From the NCBI GenBank assembly GCA_910584435.1, contig CAJUAP010000017.1, positions 5,619 through 69,618 on the forward strand: a stretch of 64,000 nucleotides of DNA, read 5' to 3'. Below, piece after piece: positions 33,356 to 40,003 of the stretch; positions within the stretch are counted from its first letter, which is position 1, and the number at the start of each line of letters is the position of its first letter. Source of the stretch: an uncultured Acetatifactor sp. (GTDB lineage: Bacteria; Bacillota; Clostridia; Lachnospirales; Lachnospiraceae). The position numbers and the translations under genes were made by a program. Below the pieces are notes generated by a model. It was not told the origin of the DNA, did no database searches, and worked only from the letters and a program-made list of their open reading frames with translations.

Positions 33356-33913
33356 ATGATAAAATGTCCTTCCTGTGGTAAAGCTATTTCGGAATATGCT
33401 ATTGCTTGTCCGAACTGTGGAGCGGATTTAAAAAGCAAAGAAATAATAGTAAAGACAGAAAAAGCTATAACAATACAAAAGCAGAATAGAAAAAAGAAGC
33501 AAATTAATTTTATTATCAATATGGCTATACTGTTATTTGTTGGAATGTTGACTTTATTTTTACATATGCGTATTTTTTACATGGGGTTATCTGCAAATGT
33601 TTTTGATTTTGCTATATATTTTTTAGCGGTAGTCTATTCTGTATTTAATATTATTAGATATAGATTATTTAGCGGAAAATCAAAAACAAATATTATAATT
33701 ATAGCGATAGCAGGAGTTTTTGTTTTTGCATTAGCGGCATATCTATATAAACCAATTAGTTTTGCTTTATATGGGGGTACTCCAAGTGATGATATTATTT
33801 TATATGCGGTAACTCTGAATAAATGGTTTAAAATAGTATCTGTCTTTTTCGGTCTGGTATGGGGATTTCTTGCAATAGAGAGTATTTGTTTTATAAAGGA
33901 TAATAAGAAGTAA
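33356..33913 (+). CDS. Zinc-ribbon membrane protein
   Basis: 185 residues. An N-terminal zinc ribbon, 'MIKCPSCGKAISEYAIACPN' with two CxxC pairs (residues 4-22), then a basic stretch and four membrane helices from about residue 50. Starts 3 nt after the previous gene. The zinc-ribbon-plus-helices layout is frequent in mobile elements of Firmicutes with no known role. Confidence 0.8.
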   Translation: MIKCPSCGKAISEYAIACPNCGADLKSKEIIVKTEKAITIQKQNRKKKQINFIINMAILLFVGMLTLFLHMRIFYMGLSANVFDFAIYFLAVVYSVFNIIRYRLFSGKSKTNIIIIAIAGVFVFALAAYLYKPISFALYGGTPSDDIILYAVTLNKWFKIVSVFFGLVWGFLAIESICFIKDNKK

Positions 33914-33930
33914 TAGAGGGCAGCAGGATT

Positions 33931-34641
33931 TTAATTTCCTGCTGCCTGTTTCAATTCGGCTTTATATTTGTAATAGGAATTTCTGGAAATTCCTGCAATT
34001 TTTATAACTTCTGAATCGGTATTAGTACCATTAAAATCTTTGCTATTTTTCAAAATGATTTCTTTAGCGGCAGTTTCTTTTTTAGTGGTGTATTTATTTC
34101 CCTTAATTCTGCCTATCTGCTTTCCATTCAGCTTTGCAGTTTTGATTCCCTCGGAAGTCCGCTGATGTAAGTCTAAAACCTCTTTTTCCGCTTGTTCAAA
34201 AGCAATTCTGATTTGTTCCTTTGCAAGTGATAATAAATATTTGTTGATTCCCTCTAAGATGAAGTCTACATTAGTACCAGTCATTTGTATATTGCTTTCT
34301 AAGGCTTTTTTATAAGTATCTGTGTTAATATGCGGCTCTTTGAGAAAAACAAGGTTGATTCCAAGATTAAACAATTCTTCATAGAGTGAAAAGCCTTCTT
34401 CTGCATTTCTTGACATTCTGGAAACAGAATCAAATATAATTGTAACTTCCTTTCCTGCTGCTGATTCCTGCTTTACCAGTTTGTAAAGTTTATTCCATTC
34501 TTTTCTGCCTGTTGTCTTTGTGCCTGTGTAGACTTCTTTAACAATGTGTGCAGCAGGATAAACCTCTAAAATGTTCCGCTCTTGTCTGTCTATGTTCTGC
34601 TTTGATGTGCTGATTCTGCAATATCCATATTCTTCTTTCAT
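33931..34641 (-). CDS. Serine recombinase (resolvase family)
   Basis: 236 residues. Catalytic N-terminal domain: 'EYGYCRISTSKQNIDRQ' with the nucleophile Ser, 'IFDSVSRMSRNAEEGF' with the conserved Arg residues, and the long E-helix region near 135-150. The C-terminal part has an HTH-like 'DSEVIKIAGISRNSYYKYK' for DNA binding. Small resolvase/invertase size. It could resolve dimers of an excised circle or invert DNA. Own promoter at 34697-34725. Confidence 0.92.
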   Translation of the reverse strand: MKEEYGYCRISTSKQNIDRQERNILEVYPAAHIVKEVYTGTKTTGRKEWNKLYKLVKQESAAGKEVTIIFDSVSRMSRNAEEGFSLYEELFNLGINLVFLKEPHINTDTYKKALESNIQMTGTNVDFILEGINKYLLSLAKEQIRIAFEQAEKEVLDLHQRTSEGIKTAKLNGKQIGRIKGNKYTTKKETAAKEIILKNSKDFNGTNTDSEVIKIAGISRNSYYKYKAELKQAAGN

Positions 34642-34656
34642 AGTCTTTCTATCTCC

Positions 34657-34766
34657 TTTTGTACCAGATTAAACGAACTTCTTTTTTGATACTATTATTC
34701 TACCATGAAAAGCCGCTTATGTCAACAATTTTGGTACAATTTTTAACAGGTTTATTTTGGTACAAT
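34657..34766. promoter_or_regulatory. Serine recombinase promoter with repeated TTTTGGTACAAT sites
   Basis: On the minus strand TTGACA (34720-34725), 17-nt spacer, TAGAAT (34697-34702). TTTTGGTACAAT occurs at 34729-34740 and 34755-34766, and TTTTGTACCAGA at 34657-34668. These may be operator sites for the divergent gene pair or binding subsites of the recombinase itself. Confidence 0.65.
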
Positions 34767-34896
34767 TAAATCTGAAAAAATTTCAAATAAATTTATCCAA
34801 GTACAAAATTTTGCACACCATAGAATATATAATAAGTACATAAGATAAAGGAAAACAAAAGAACAAACAACAACTTAGAAAAAGGAGATAATAACC

Positions 34897-35274
34897 ATGA
34901 ACAAGAACACAAATTACACAATCAACTTTGAAGCAGAGGAAATTATCATTACAAAGAAATTCGGCAAAGCTGCAAGTCAGATAGGAACACCAGAATTTAA
35001 AGTTATGCAGCAGCTTAGAAAAGAATTTGCAGGCTTTTCATTTGCTTATAAAACCATAGAGAAGAAAGAAAATAAGAAGTCTTACAAAGGATTAAGCATT
35101 GATGAAATGACAAGATTTATTTCTAACAGGACAGATGCAGAGCAGGAAATGTTTAAAAAGGTTTTAGCAGTAGCCGCAAATAGACAAGGCAAGTATGCAA
35201 TAGTAAAGAAGTGGTTTTTAGACAATTACAAAGAAGCATATTCAGAAGAAGTTGCAATGATGGAAGTAGCCTAA
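34897..35274 (+). CDS. Unknown protein, paralogue 1 of a tandem pair
   Basis: 125 residues, soluble. Begins with a beta-type 'YTINFEAEEIIITKKFGKAA' and has a conserved core 'KKSYKGLSIDEMTRFIS', ending with 'VKKWFLDNYKEAY'. The same plan occurs in the next gene (35305). AAAAGGAGA upstream. No family name can be given. Confidence 0.75.
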   Translation: MNKNTNYTINFEAEEIIITKKFGKAASQIGTPEFKVMQQLRKEFAGFSFAYKTIEKKENKKSYKGLSIDEMTRFISNRTDAEQEMFKKVLAVAANRQGKYAIVKKWFLDNYKEAYSEEVAMMEVA

Positions 35275-35304
35275 TACAGATAGAGAATAAAGGAGATATT
35301 ACCC

Positions 35305-35694
35305 ATGAATAACAATATTACATTTGACGCAATCACAAACACCATTACCATTACCAAAGGTTTTTATGCGGCTTCAAAAGAGTTTGGTTCAGAGGAACAA
35401 AAGATGTTAGCCGATATTCAAAAGGAATATCCCCATATGAGGATTGCTGTTAAGTCCACAAGGACAGGTAACAGAAAGAGCGAATACAAAGGTCTTACTT
35501 ATGATTACATGAGAAGATTTATCAGAATTATGGATAGGGAAAACATTGTTACCTTTGATGATGTAATTGCACATTATGAAGATTTCGGGTATGAATCTGG
35601 TAAACTGTACCAGTGCGTAAAAGATTGGTTTTTAGAAACATACCCTAACCATAGAGATATGATTGTAAATGCCACTCCTAAAGCTGCTGCATAA
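35305..35694 (+). CDS. Unknown protein, paralogue 2 of a tandem pair
   Basis: 129 residues. Shares with its neighbour the N-terminal 'ITFDAITNTITITKGFYAAS', the core 'KSEYKGLTYDYMRRFIRIM' and the C-terminal 'VKDWFLETYPNHRD'. Overall identity about a quarter to a third by eye. 30 nt behind paralogue 1 with its own AAAGGAG. The pair may form a heterodimer or reflect recent duplication; function unknown. Confidence 0.75.
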   Translation: MNNNITFDAITNTITITKGFYAASKEFGSEEQKMLADIQKEYPHMRIAVKSTRTGNRKSEYKGLTYDYMRRFIRIMDRENIVTFDDVIAHYEDFGYESGKLYQCVKDWFLETYPNHRDMIVNATPKAAA

Positions 35695-35902
35695 ATGAAA
35701 TGCGGCAGCAGGAATGGGCAAAGGGGCGGTCTATTTTCGGGATAATTCAAAAATCGAATTACCGCTTTCGTCTTTCCAGACTTATAGCCTTTCCAAAAGT
35801 AGATTGAAAATTGAAAAGCGGCAGCACGAAAATTATATATTTCACTTGAAATTATAGCGGTAAATAATTTTTTGAGATTTCGGAAAAATCGGTTAATTTC
35901 GG

Positions 35903-36898
35903 TTATTCTCGGTAATTGTTTAAAATGTTTTCGGTCATGGTTTTAAAATCATTTATTACCGATTTCGGGGAAATGATTTTAATATCCTTTCCAAGTCCAA
36001 ATATCCAAGCAAAAAATTGAGGACTAATATAAACAGTGATTCGGACAATAAAAGTATTTGGACTATCAAAGTTTTGCCTAATATTAGCGGATTCCCCAAA
36101 CCTATCAATAAAAACTCCTGCAAGGCTATTAGCAACTTCAAGAGTAACAGTTTCTTCTTTGCCGCTAAACATACCAAAAGTCTTTTTGGAATAGTCTACA
36201 ATGTCAAAAGACTGAAAAAGGCTTTTTCCCTCTCTTGTATGCTCTATGATTTTAACAGACTGCATTTTGTCTATGCGGTAATGTCTTAATTCATTTGAAT
36301 TACTATCAAAAGCAATCAAATAATAGTTATCATCTGATAAAGATACCGCATAAGGACTAACAATATATACCTTTCCTGCTTTTGAAACAAGTTTCCGCTG
36401 TGGATTCCAATGGAGATATTGAAAGTTTATCTGCCTGTGAGCGGCTATTGCAGCATAAATAGTATCAAGATTTTTGAATACTTTATCATTCATGCTTTTA
36501 ATACGCCTGTCTAATATTACATTTCTGTTAAAAGATTGACTATCAAAGCTGCTGCCTAAAGATTTTACTTTATTGATTAACTCTTTTGATTTCTTTTCAG
36601 TGAGAAATTTTGATGTAGCAATAGAATCAATCAAAAACTTTAGTTCATTTATGGTAAATAGCCTTTTGGGGTGGTGGTACTTATAGCCGCCTTTCTCTTG
36701 TACTCCTACAATTTCAAAATCTGTGGAATTTAAAAGAGATATAGCCGCATAAATGGTTCTTCTATCTGCAAATATTCCTTTAGATTCCAGAAATGAAAGT
36801 ATTTCGGGCATTCTGATATAGTGGGTTTTATCTGTCTTTTCCAAGAATAGCTGTTGTAGATATAGCGGAATTAGCTTTTTGCTTTCGGATTTTTCCAT
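35903..36898 (-). CDS. WYL-domain transcriptional regulator
   Basis: 331 residues. N-terminal winged helix (about 15-75, 'KGIFADRRTIYAAISLLNS'), central WYL domain ('VSPYAVSLSDDNYYLIAFDS', then 'LRHYRIDKMQSVKI') and a C-terminal WCX-like extension. WYL regulators bind nucleotides or oligonucleotides and often control phage-defence genes. A perfect 19-bp palindrome lies 23 nt upstream of its start. Ends the leftward gene group of the element. Confidence 0.92.
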   Translation of the reverse strand: MEKSESKKLIPLYLQQLFLEKTDKTHYIRMPEILSFLESKGIFADRRTIYAAISLLNSTDFEIVGVQEKGGYKYHHPKRLFTINELKFLIDSIATSKFLTEKKSKELINKVKSLGSSFDSQSFNRNVILDRRIKSMNDKVFKNLDTIYAAIAAHRQINFQYLHWNPQRKLVSKAGKVYIVSPYAVSLSDDNYYLIAFDSNSNELRHYRIDKMQSVKIIEHTREGKSLFQSFDIVDYSKKTFGMFSGKEETVTLEVANSLAGVFIDRFGESANIRQNFDSPNTFIVRITVYISPQFFAWIFGLGKDIKIISPKSVINDFKTMTENILNNYRE

Positions 36899-36920
36899 AT
36901 TTTCTCCCTTTTGTTGTATA

Positions 36921-36962
36921 GTTTATCTGTTTTGTGCGGCTATCCGCACAAAACAGATAAAC
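36921..36962. promoter_or_regulatory. Perfect 19-bp inverted repeat upstream of WYL gene
   Basis: GTTTATCTGTTTTGTGCGG (36921-36939), loop CTAT, CCGCACAAAACAGATAAAC (36944-36962). A weak -10 (TATACT) lies upstream on the minus strand near 36986, placing the palindrome in the leader. Either the autoregulatory operator of the WYL protein or an RNA hairpin ahead of its ribosome-binding site. Confidence 0.65.
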
Positions 36963-37069
36963 AAAGTTAGTATTATGGGGATAGTATATCATTGCTTAGT
37001 GGAAAAGGACATAAGTTTTTGAAGTGTCTATTATTATATAGTATTAGAAATATCAAAATTTTATATAAT

Positions 37070-37660
37070 TTATTCAAAATAAATCCCTTGCTTATAGATT
37101 GTTCCTATTGTCCTGTAACTTCCATTTTTTAGCCGCTCTTTTACAGTTTCCTTTTGAAACTTAAAATCCTTAAAATCTATGCTGCAAATGGTCTTTACCG
37201 CCCTTTCAACTGTTGATTTGCTGCAATTTATTGTATTTCCTATTTCTTCATAAGTCACTGTTTTGTCTTTCCCCTGTGGTAACTCTATGAGTACAAGAAA
37301 AACTTTCAACACGCTTTCCCATGCCGCTGTGCTTTGGGTTTCTCTTATCAGTTGATACCATGCTCTTTTTATCTTTATGACATTTTTGCTCTTTTCCGCT
37401 ACTTTTGTTAGTGAAATAGTATAAATATCTTTATCAATAATAGTATTGATATAATTATCTTCTGCAAGTGAAACAAGCGTTGTTTTTATCTTAGCAATAT
37501 TAACAGAAGAATTTTGTATAGATAAACTGTGGCAGAGGTCAGACAATTTTCCTCTAAATGCCCTTTTGTTATCTGCTAATACTGTAATCATTGTTAAGAT
37601 TTTAAAATGGTATTTTTCCAGTGATAGCCATTCTTCCAAAAATTCTATTTCTTCTTCCAT
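37070..37660 (-). CDS. Unknown DNA-binding-like protein of the element
   Basis: 196 residues from ATG 37660 (GGAGA upstream); a longer frame overlaps the upstream gene and is unlikely. Predicted helical with two helix-turn-helix-like stretches: 'RGKLSDLCHSLSIQNSSVN' and 'TYEEIGNTINCSKSTVERAV'. The arrangement recalls replication-initiator or plasmid-type winged-helix proteins, but no family is recognised. Follows the 60-residue gene by 19 nt. Confidence 0.7.
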   Translation of the reverse strand: MEEEIEFLEEWLSLEKYHFKILTMITVLADNKRAFRGKLSDLCHSLSIQNSSVNIAKIKTTLVSLAEDNYINTIIDKDIYTISLTKVAEKSKNVIKIKRAWYQLIRETQSTAAWESVLKVFLVLIELPQGKDKTVTYEEIGNTINCSKSTVERAVKTICSIDFKDFKFQKETVKERLKNGSYRTIGTIYKQGIYFE

Positions 37661-37679
37661 GATTCTCCTATCCTGTTTT

Positions 37680-37862
37680 TTATTTGAATATCTTTTGTAT
37701 CTCTTTTTCCAGAGTGGCAGCAGCTTCATTATACAGATATTCCCCTGCTGCCTGTGCTTCAAATTGCAAGTTCATTTTTTTCTTGTGTTTTCTGTATCTA
37801 TAATAAATATCATCTGGATTCTGTTTGCTTTCCAGATATTCAAAAATATTTCTATAAAACAT
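37680..37862 (-). CDS. Small charged protein of the element
   Basis: 60 residues from ATG 37862 (AAAAGGAAAAAG upstream), 'MFYRNIFEYLESKQNPDDIY', Lys/Glu rich, helical. No family recognised. Co-oriented with the 196-residue protein. Confidence 0.6.
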   Translation of the reverse strand: MFYRNIFEYLESKQNPDDIYYRYRKHKKKMNLQFEAQAAGEYLYNEAAATLEKEIQKIFK

Positions 37863-37943
37863 TTCTTTTTCCTTTTCACATATATATTTTATCAAAATTT
37901 TAATAAAAAATAAAATCTGCTGCATAATAGACAGACTATTTCA

Positions 37944-38057
37944 TTATTCCATGAAAGAAAAGCGGCAACAACCGCAATTCTCATAAACATTTATTAGCAT
38001 TTCTATTTTTTCTTCTATTGTAAGTCCTGCAAGTATATTTTTAAGTATCTGATACAT
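37944..38057 (-). CDS. 37-residue Cys-containing small ORF
   Basis: ATG 38057 with AAAAGGAGTAATC directly upstream; overlaps the HNH stop in another frame by 17 nt, suggesting coupled translation. Sequence starts 'MYQILKNILAGLTIEEKIEM' and ends with a 'NCGCCRFSFME' tail. The strong ribosome-binding site argues for expression. Function unknown. Confidence 0.5.
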   Translation of the reverse strand: MYQILKNILAGLTIEEKIEMLINVYENCGCCRFSFME

Positions 38058-38472
38058 GATTACTCCTTTTACTGCTGATTAAGTCTACATTATTATAAAA
38101 TTGCTCTATATTATGTTCTCTCTTGTACCGCTTATATAATGCGCTTTCTGATAAGTGGGTTTTCTGTGATAAATGCAGTTTTTCTTTTGTTTCTCTTGTG
38201 CCTATCTTATTAGCAAAATAGGCTTGTAATATGGGAACTGCTGATTCATAGTCTATTGATGTGCGACAGTTGGGCTTGTCTGGATTGTATTTTCTTCCAT
38301 GTATTGTTGCATGGCAGCAGGCGCATAAAAGAATTAAATTGTCATAATCATCTGTGCCGCCTTTGTTTCTCTCAGTTAGATGATGATATTCTAAAAAATC
38401 TTTGTTGCCGCATATAGCGCATTGATGATTCCAAAATTCGGCTACTTTTCTTTTTGTTGCTTTTGATACCAT
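38041..38472 (-). CDS. HNH endonuclease family protein
   Basis: 143 residues. Zinc and active site: 'NHQCAICGNKDFLEYHHLTE', 'GGTDDYDNLILLC' and 'ACCHATIHGRK', the McrA-type HNH with two Cys pairs. The C-terminal half is helical with 'LSQKTHLSESALYKRYKREH', an HTH-like DNA-reading region. GAAAGGAG upstream. It may nick or cut DNA for element transfer or defence; no homing context is seen. Confidence 0.9.
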   Translation of the reverse strand: MVSKATKRKVAEFWNHQCAICGNKDFLEYHHLTERNKGGTDDYDNLILLCACCHATIHGRKYNPDKPNCRTSIDYESAVPILQAYFANKIGTRETKEKLHLSQKTHLSESALYKRYKREHNIEQFYNNVDLISSKRSNHVSDT

Positions 38473-38751
38473 TTTGAAATTCTCCTTTCAGAGATATTTC
38501 AAAATAGCAGCAGGAGAATTATAAAAAGTTGTCCTAAGTGTAACGGAAATTATTAAAAGTAGCAGAGGATTCCAGACAAGTTATTATAGAGTTGTTGTAA
38601 GATGTAAAATTGAAAATGTCGAAAAGGGCTTGAAAATAGGGTATTTATGGGGTAGAATAGGAGTGTAACAAAGGACAACTTCTAAAAAGGACAATATATA
38701 GTTACCATTGAATTATCCTAAACGGCAAAGGACAACAAAAGGACAATCAAA
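38473..38751. promoter_or_regulatory. Right-end non-coding region with arm sites
   Basis: No gene seen. Two heptamer pairs: GGACAAC 38673-38679 with GGACAAT 38689-38695, and GGACAAC 38730-38736 with GGACAAT 38741-38747; the second pair and its 4-nt spacer are identical to the inner left-end pair. Likely integrase arm sites. Confidence 0.65.
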
Positions 38752-38783
38752 AAGGGAACAAACCATTTCTGATTCATTCCCTT
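38752..38783 (-). terminator. Terminator supplied by the element for rubrerythrin
   Basis: AAGGGAA...TTCCCTT hairpin, followed on the minus strand by TTTTTG. It lies 35 nt after the rubrerythrin stop, inside the element, so transcription from perR-rbr probably ends here and does not reach rubredoxin. Confidence 0.7.
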
Positions 38784-38817
38784 CTTCTTCAATAATCCTT
38801 AAAATCCGACACTTTTC

Positions 38818-39357
38818 TTAGCCGAAGTATCTCTTCAGAAGACCCTCGAATGCCTTGCCGTGTCTCGCCTCATCCCTTGCCATCTCATGTACGGTGTCAT
38901 GGATTGCGTCAAGGCCAAGCTCTTTTGCTCTTTTTGCCAGATCGGTCTTACCTGCGGTAGCGCCGTTCTCTGCATCTGCTCTCATCTGAAGGTTCTTCTT
39001 GGTGGAATCGGTAACGACTTCTCCCAACAACTCAGCAAATTTTGCAGCGTGTTCAGCTTCTTCATAAGCAGCTTTCTCATAATACATACCAACTTCAGGA
39101 TAGCCTTCCCTGTAGGCAACCCTTGCCATTGCAAGATACATACCAACCTCAGAACATTCACCTTCAAAGTTCGCACGAAGATCCTTAAGAATATCTTCCC
39201 GTACACCCTGTGCAACTCCTACAACATGCTCTGCAGCCCAGTTCTTCTCGCCTGTCTGAGCAGTAAATTTCTCAGCAGGTGCATGGCAGACAGGACACTC
39301 AGCGGGCGCTGCATCACCCTCATGAACATAACCGCATACTTGACATACATACTTCAT
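38818..39357 (-). CDS. Reverse rubrerythrin
   Basis: 179 residues with the rubredoxin-like domain at the N-terminus ('YVCQVCGYVHEG', 'AECPVCHAPAEKF'), then the di-iron four-helix domain ('EGECSEVGMYLAMARVAY', 'YEEAEHAAKFAELLGEV', 'HEMARDEARHGKAFEG'). This order defines the clostridial reverse rubrerythrins, which reduce peroxide and oxygen with electrons from rubredoxin. The last about 18 codons are the element-supplied copy of the attachment block; the protein ends RYFG where the displaced native tail ends RYFS. Co-transcribed with perR 17 nt upstream. Confidence 0.95.
   Translation of the reverse strand: MKYVCQVCGYVHEGDAAPAECPVCHAPAEKFTAQTGEKNWAAEHVVGVAQGVREDILKDLRANFEGECSEVGMYLAMARVAYREGYPEVGMYYEKAAYEEAEHAAKFAELLGEVVTDSTKKNLQMRADAENGATAGKTDLAKRAKELGLDAIHDTVHEMARDEARHGKAFEGLLKRYFG
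38849..38902. repeat. attR: 54-bp identity block within rubrerythrin gene
   Basis: Identical to 30287-30340. Divergence begins on both sides at once; leftward the two copies remain similar through the stop codon, rightward they differ immediately. Confidence 0.88.
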
Positions 39358-39374
39358 AATTCTTTATCTCCTTT

Positions 39375-39773
39375 TTATAAATTTTGATTGTGATTCAAAC
39401 AATTACCACAAGTTCCATAAAAGTAAGCCACATGACCTGTTATCTGTCCGTCAAAATCGGCGGCGGCCGCATTTATAATGCTTTCAGGGTGCTCGATTTC
39501 CAAATCGGCTACCTTGCCGCATTCGGAGCAGATAAAGTGATAGTGAGGTGAGGTGTCCGCGTCAAAATGGTCGACACCATCTCCCAAACGCAATCGATTG
39601 ATTTCACCGTCCTGTACCAAAAGGGTAAGGTTACGGTATACAGTACCCAGGCTGATATTGGGATTTTGACTGCGGACATTGGTGTATATCATGTCCGCAG
39701 TAGGATGATCCTTTCTGCTTGCCAGAAAATGTTTAATCAATTCCCGCTGCCTGCTGTGCTTTCGTGCAGTCAT
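39375..39773 (-). CDS. Fur-family peroxide regulator (PerR-like)
   Basis: 132 residues. Winged helix 'HPTADMIYTNVRSQNPNISL' to 'GTVYRNLTLLVQDGEINRL', metal site 'HFDADTSPHYHFICSECGK' and a C-terminal zinc pair 'YGTCGNCLNHN'. PerR represses oxidative-stress genes until its iron-bound His residues are oxidised by peroxide; placement directly before reverse rubrerythrin supports PerR over Fur. The upstream promoter overlaps an AT-rich palindrome that could be its own box. Confidence 0.88.
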   Translation of the reverse strand: MTARKHSRQRELIKHFLASRKDHPTADMIYTNVRSQNPNISLGTVYRNLTLLVQDGEINRLRLGDGVDHFDADTSPHYHFICSECGKVADLEIEHPESIINAAAADFDGQITGHVAYFYGTCGNCLNHNQNL

Positions 39774-39813
39774 GAGTATACCTTTCTTAATAGTAGTAAT
39801 CGTTACTGTTTTT

Positions 39814-39841
39814 ATTATAGTATTTTATAAATACTTGTCAA
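39814..39841 (-). promoter_or_regulatory. perR-rbr promoter with candidate PerR box
   Basis: On the minus strand TTGACA (39836-39841), 16-nt spacer, TATAAT (39814-39819). The spacer plus -10 reads TTATAAAATACTATAATAA, close to the PerR/Fur-type inverted repeat TTATAAT-N-ATTATAA. AGTAACGATTACT follows in the leader. Confidence 0.65.
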
Positions 39842-39909
39842 TAGCGTATATATTAAGTTATATATTTTTTAGAAATGGTTAGTTATGTGATACTACCACT
39901 GCACAAAAG

Positions 39910-39956
39910 CACCACAGTAGAAGCAATATACTGCCGATCGCGCTTTTTCTGTGGTG
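39910..39956 (-). terminator. Terminator of vanT
   Basis: On the minus strand CACCACAG...CTGTGGTG followed by CTTTTG, about 50 nt after the vanT stop. Confidence 0.65.
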
Positions 39957-40003
39957 TCTTTGGCGTGTAATTATATGCAATGCCGCTGAATGTATGAGGA
40001 TTA

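Larger units (their letters stand above)
30287..38902. mobile_element. 8.6-kb integrative element inserted in rubrerythrin 3' end
   Basis: Bounded by a 54-bp direct repeat derived from the rubrerythrin coding end. Integrase gene next to attL; the target gene is rebuilt intact at the right. Contents: tyrosine integrase, 76-residue protein, XRE repressor, DUF4429/SHOCT-like protein, 59-residue, 76-residue and zinc-ribbon membrane proteins, serine recombinase, two paralogous unknown proteins, WYL regulator, 196- and 60-residue proteins, 37-residue ORF and HNH protein. The DNA is more AT-rich than its flanks. No relaxase, coupling protein, replication initiator, phage structural gene or resistance gene was recognised, so it may be mobilised by another element or be a satellite. 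Confidence 0.87.

Noticed and set aside
38041..38472. HNH protein as a homing endonuclease
   Set aside because: No intron or intein signature in any neighbour; it sits in a gene series of the element.
30256..39357. Rubrerythrin gene duplication instead of integration
   Set aside because: The second copy is only the last about 28 codons, exactly at the integrase-proximal boundary, which fits attachment-site duplication.
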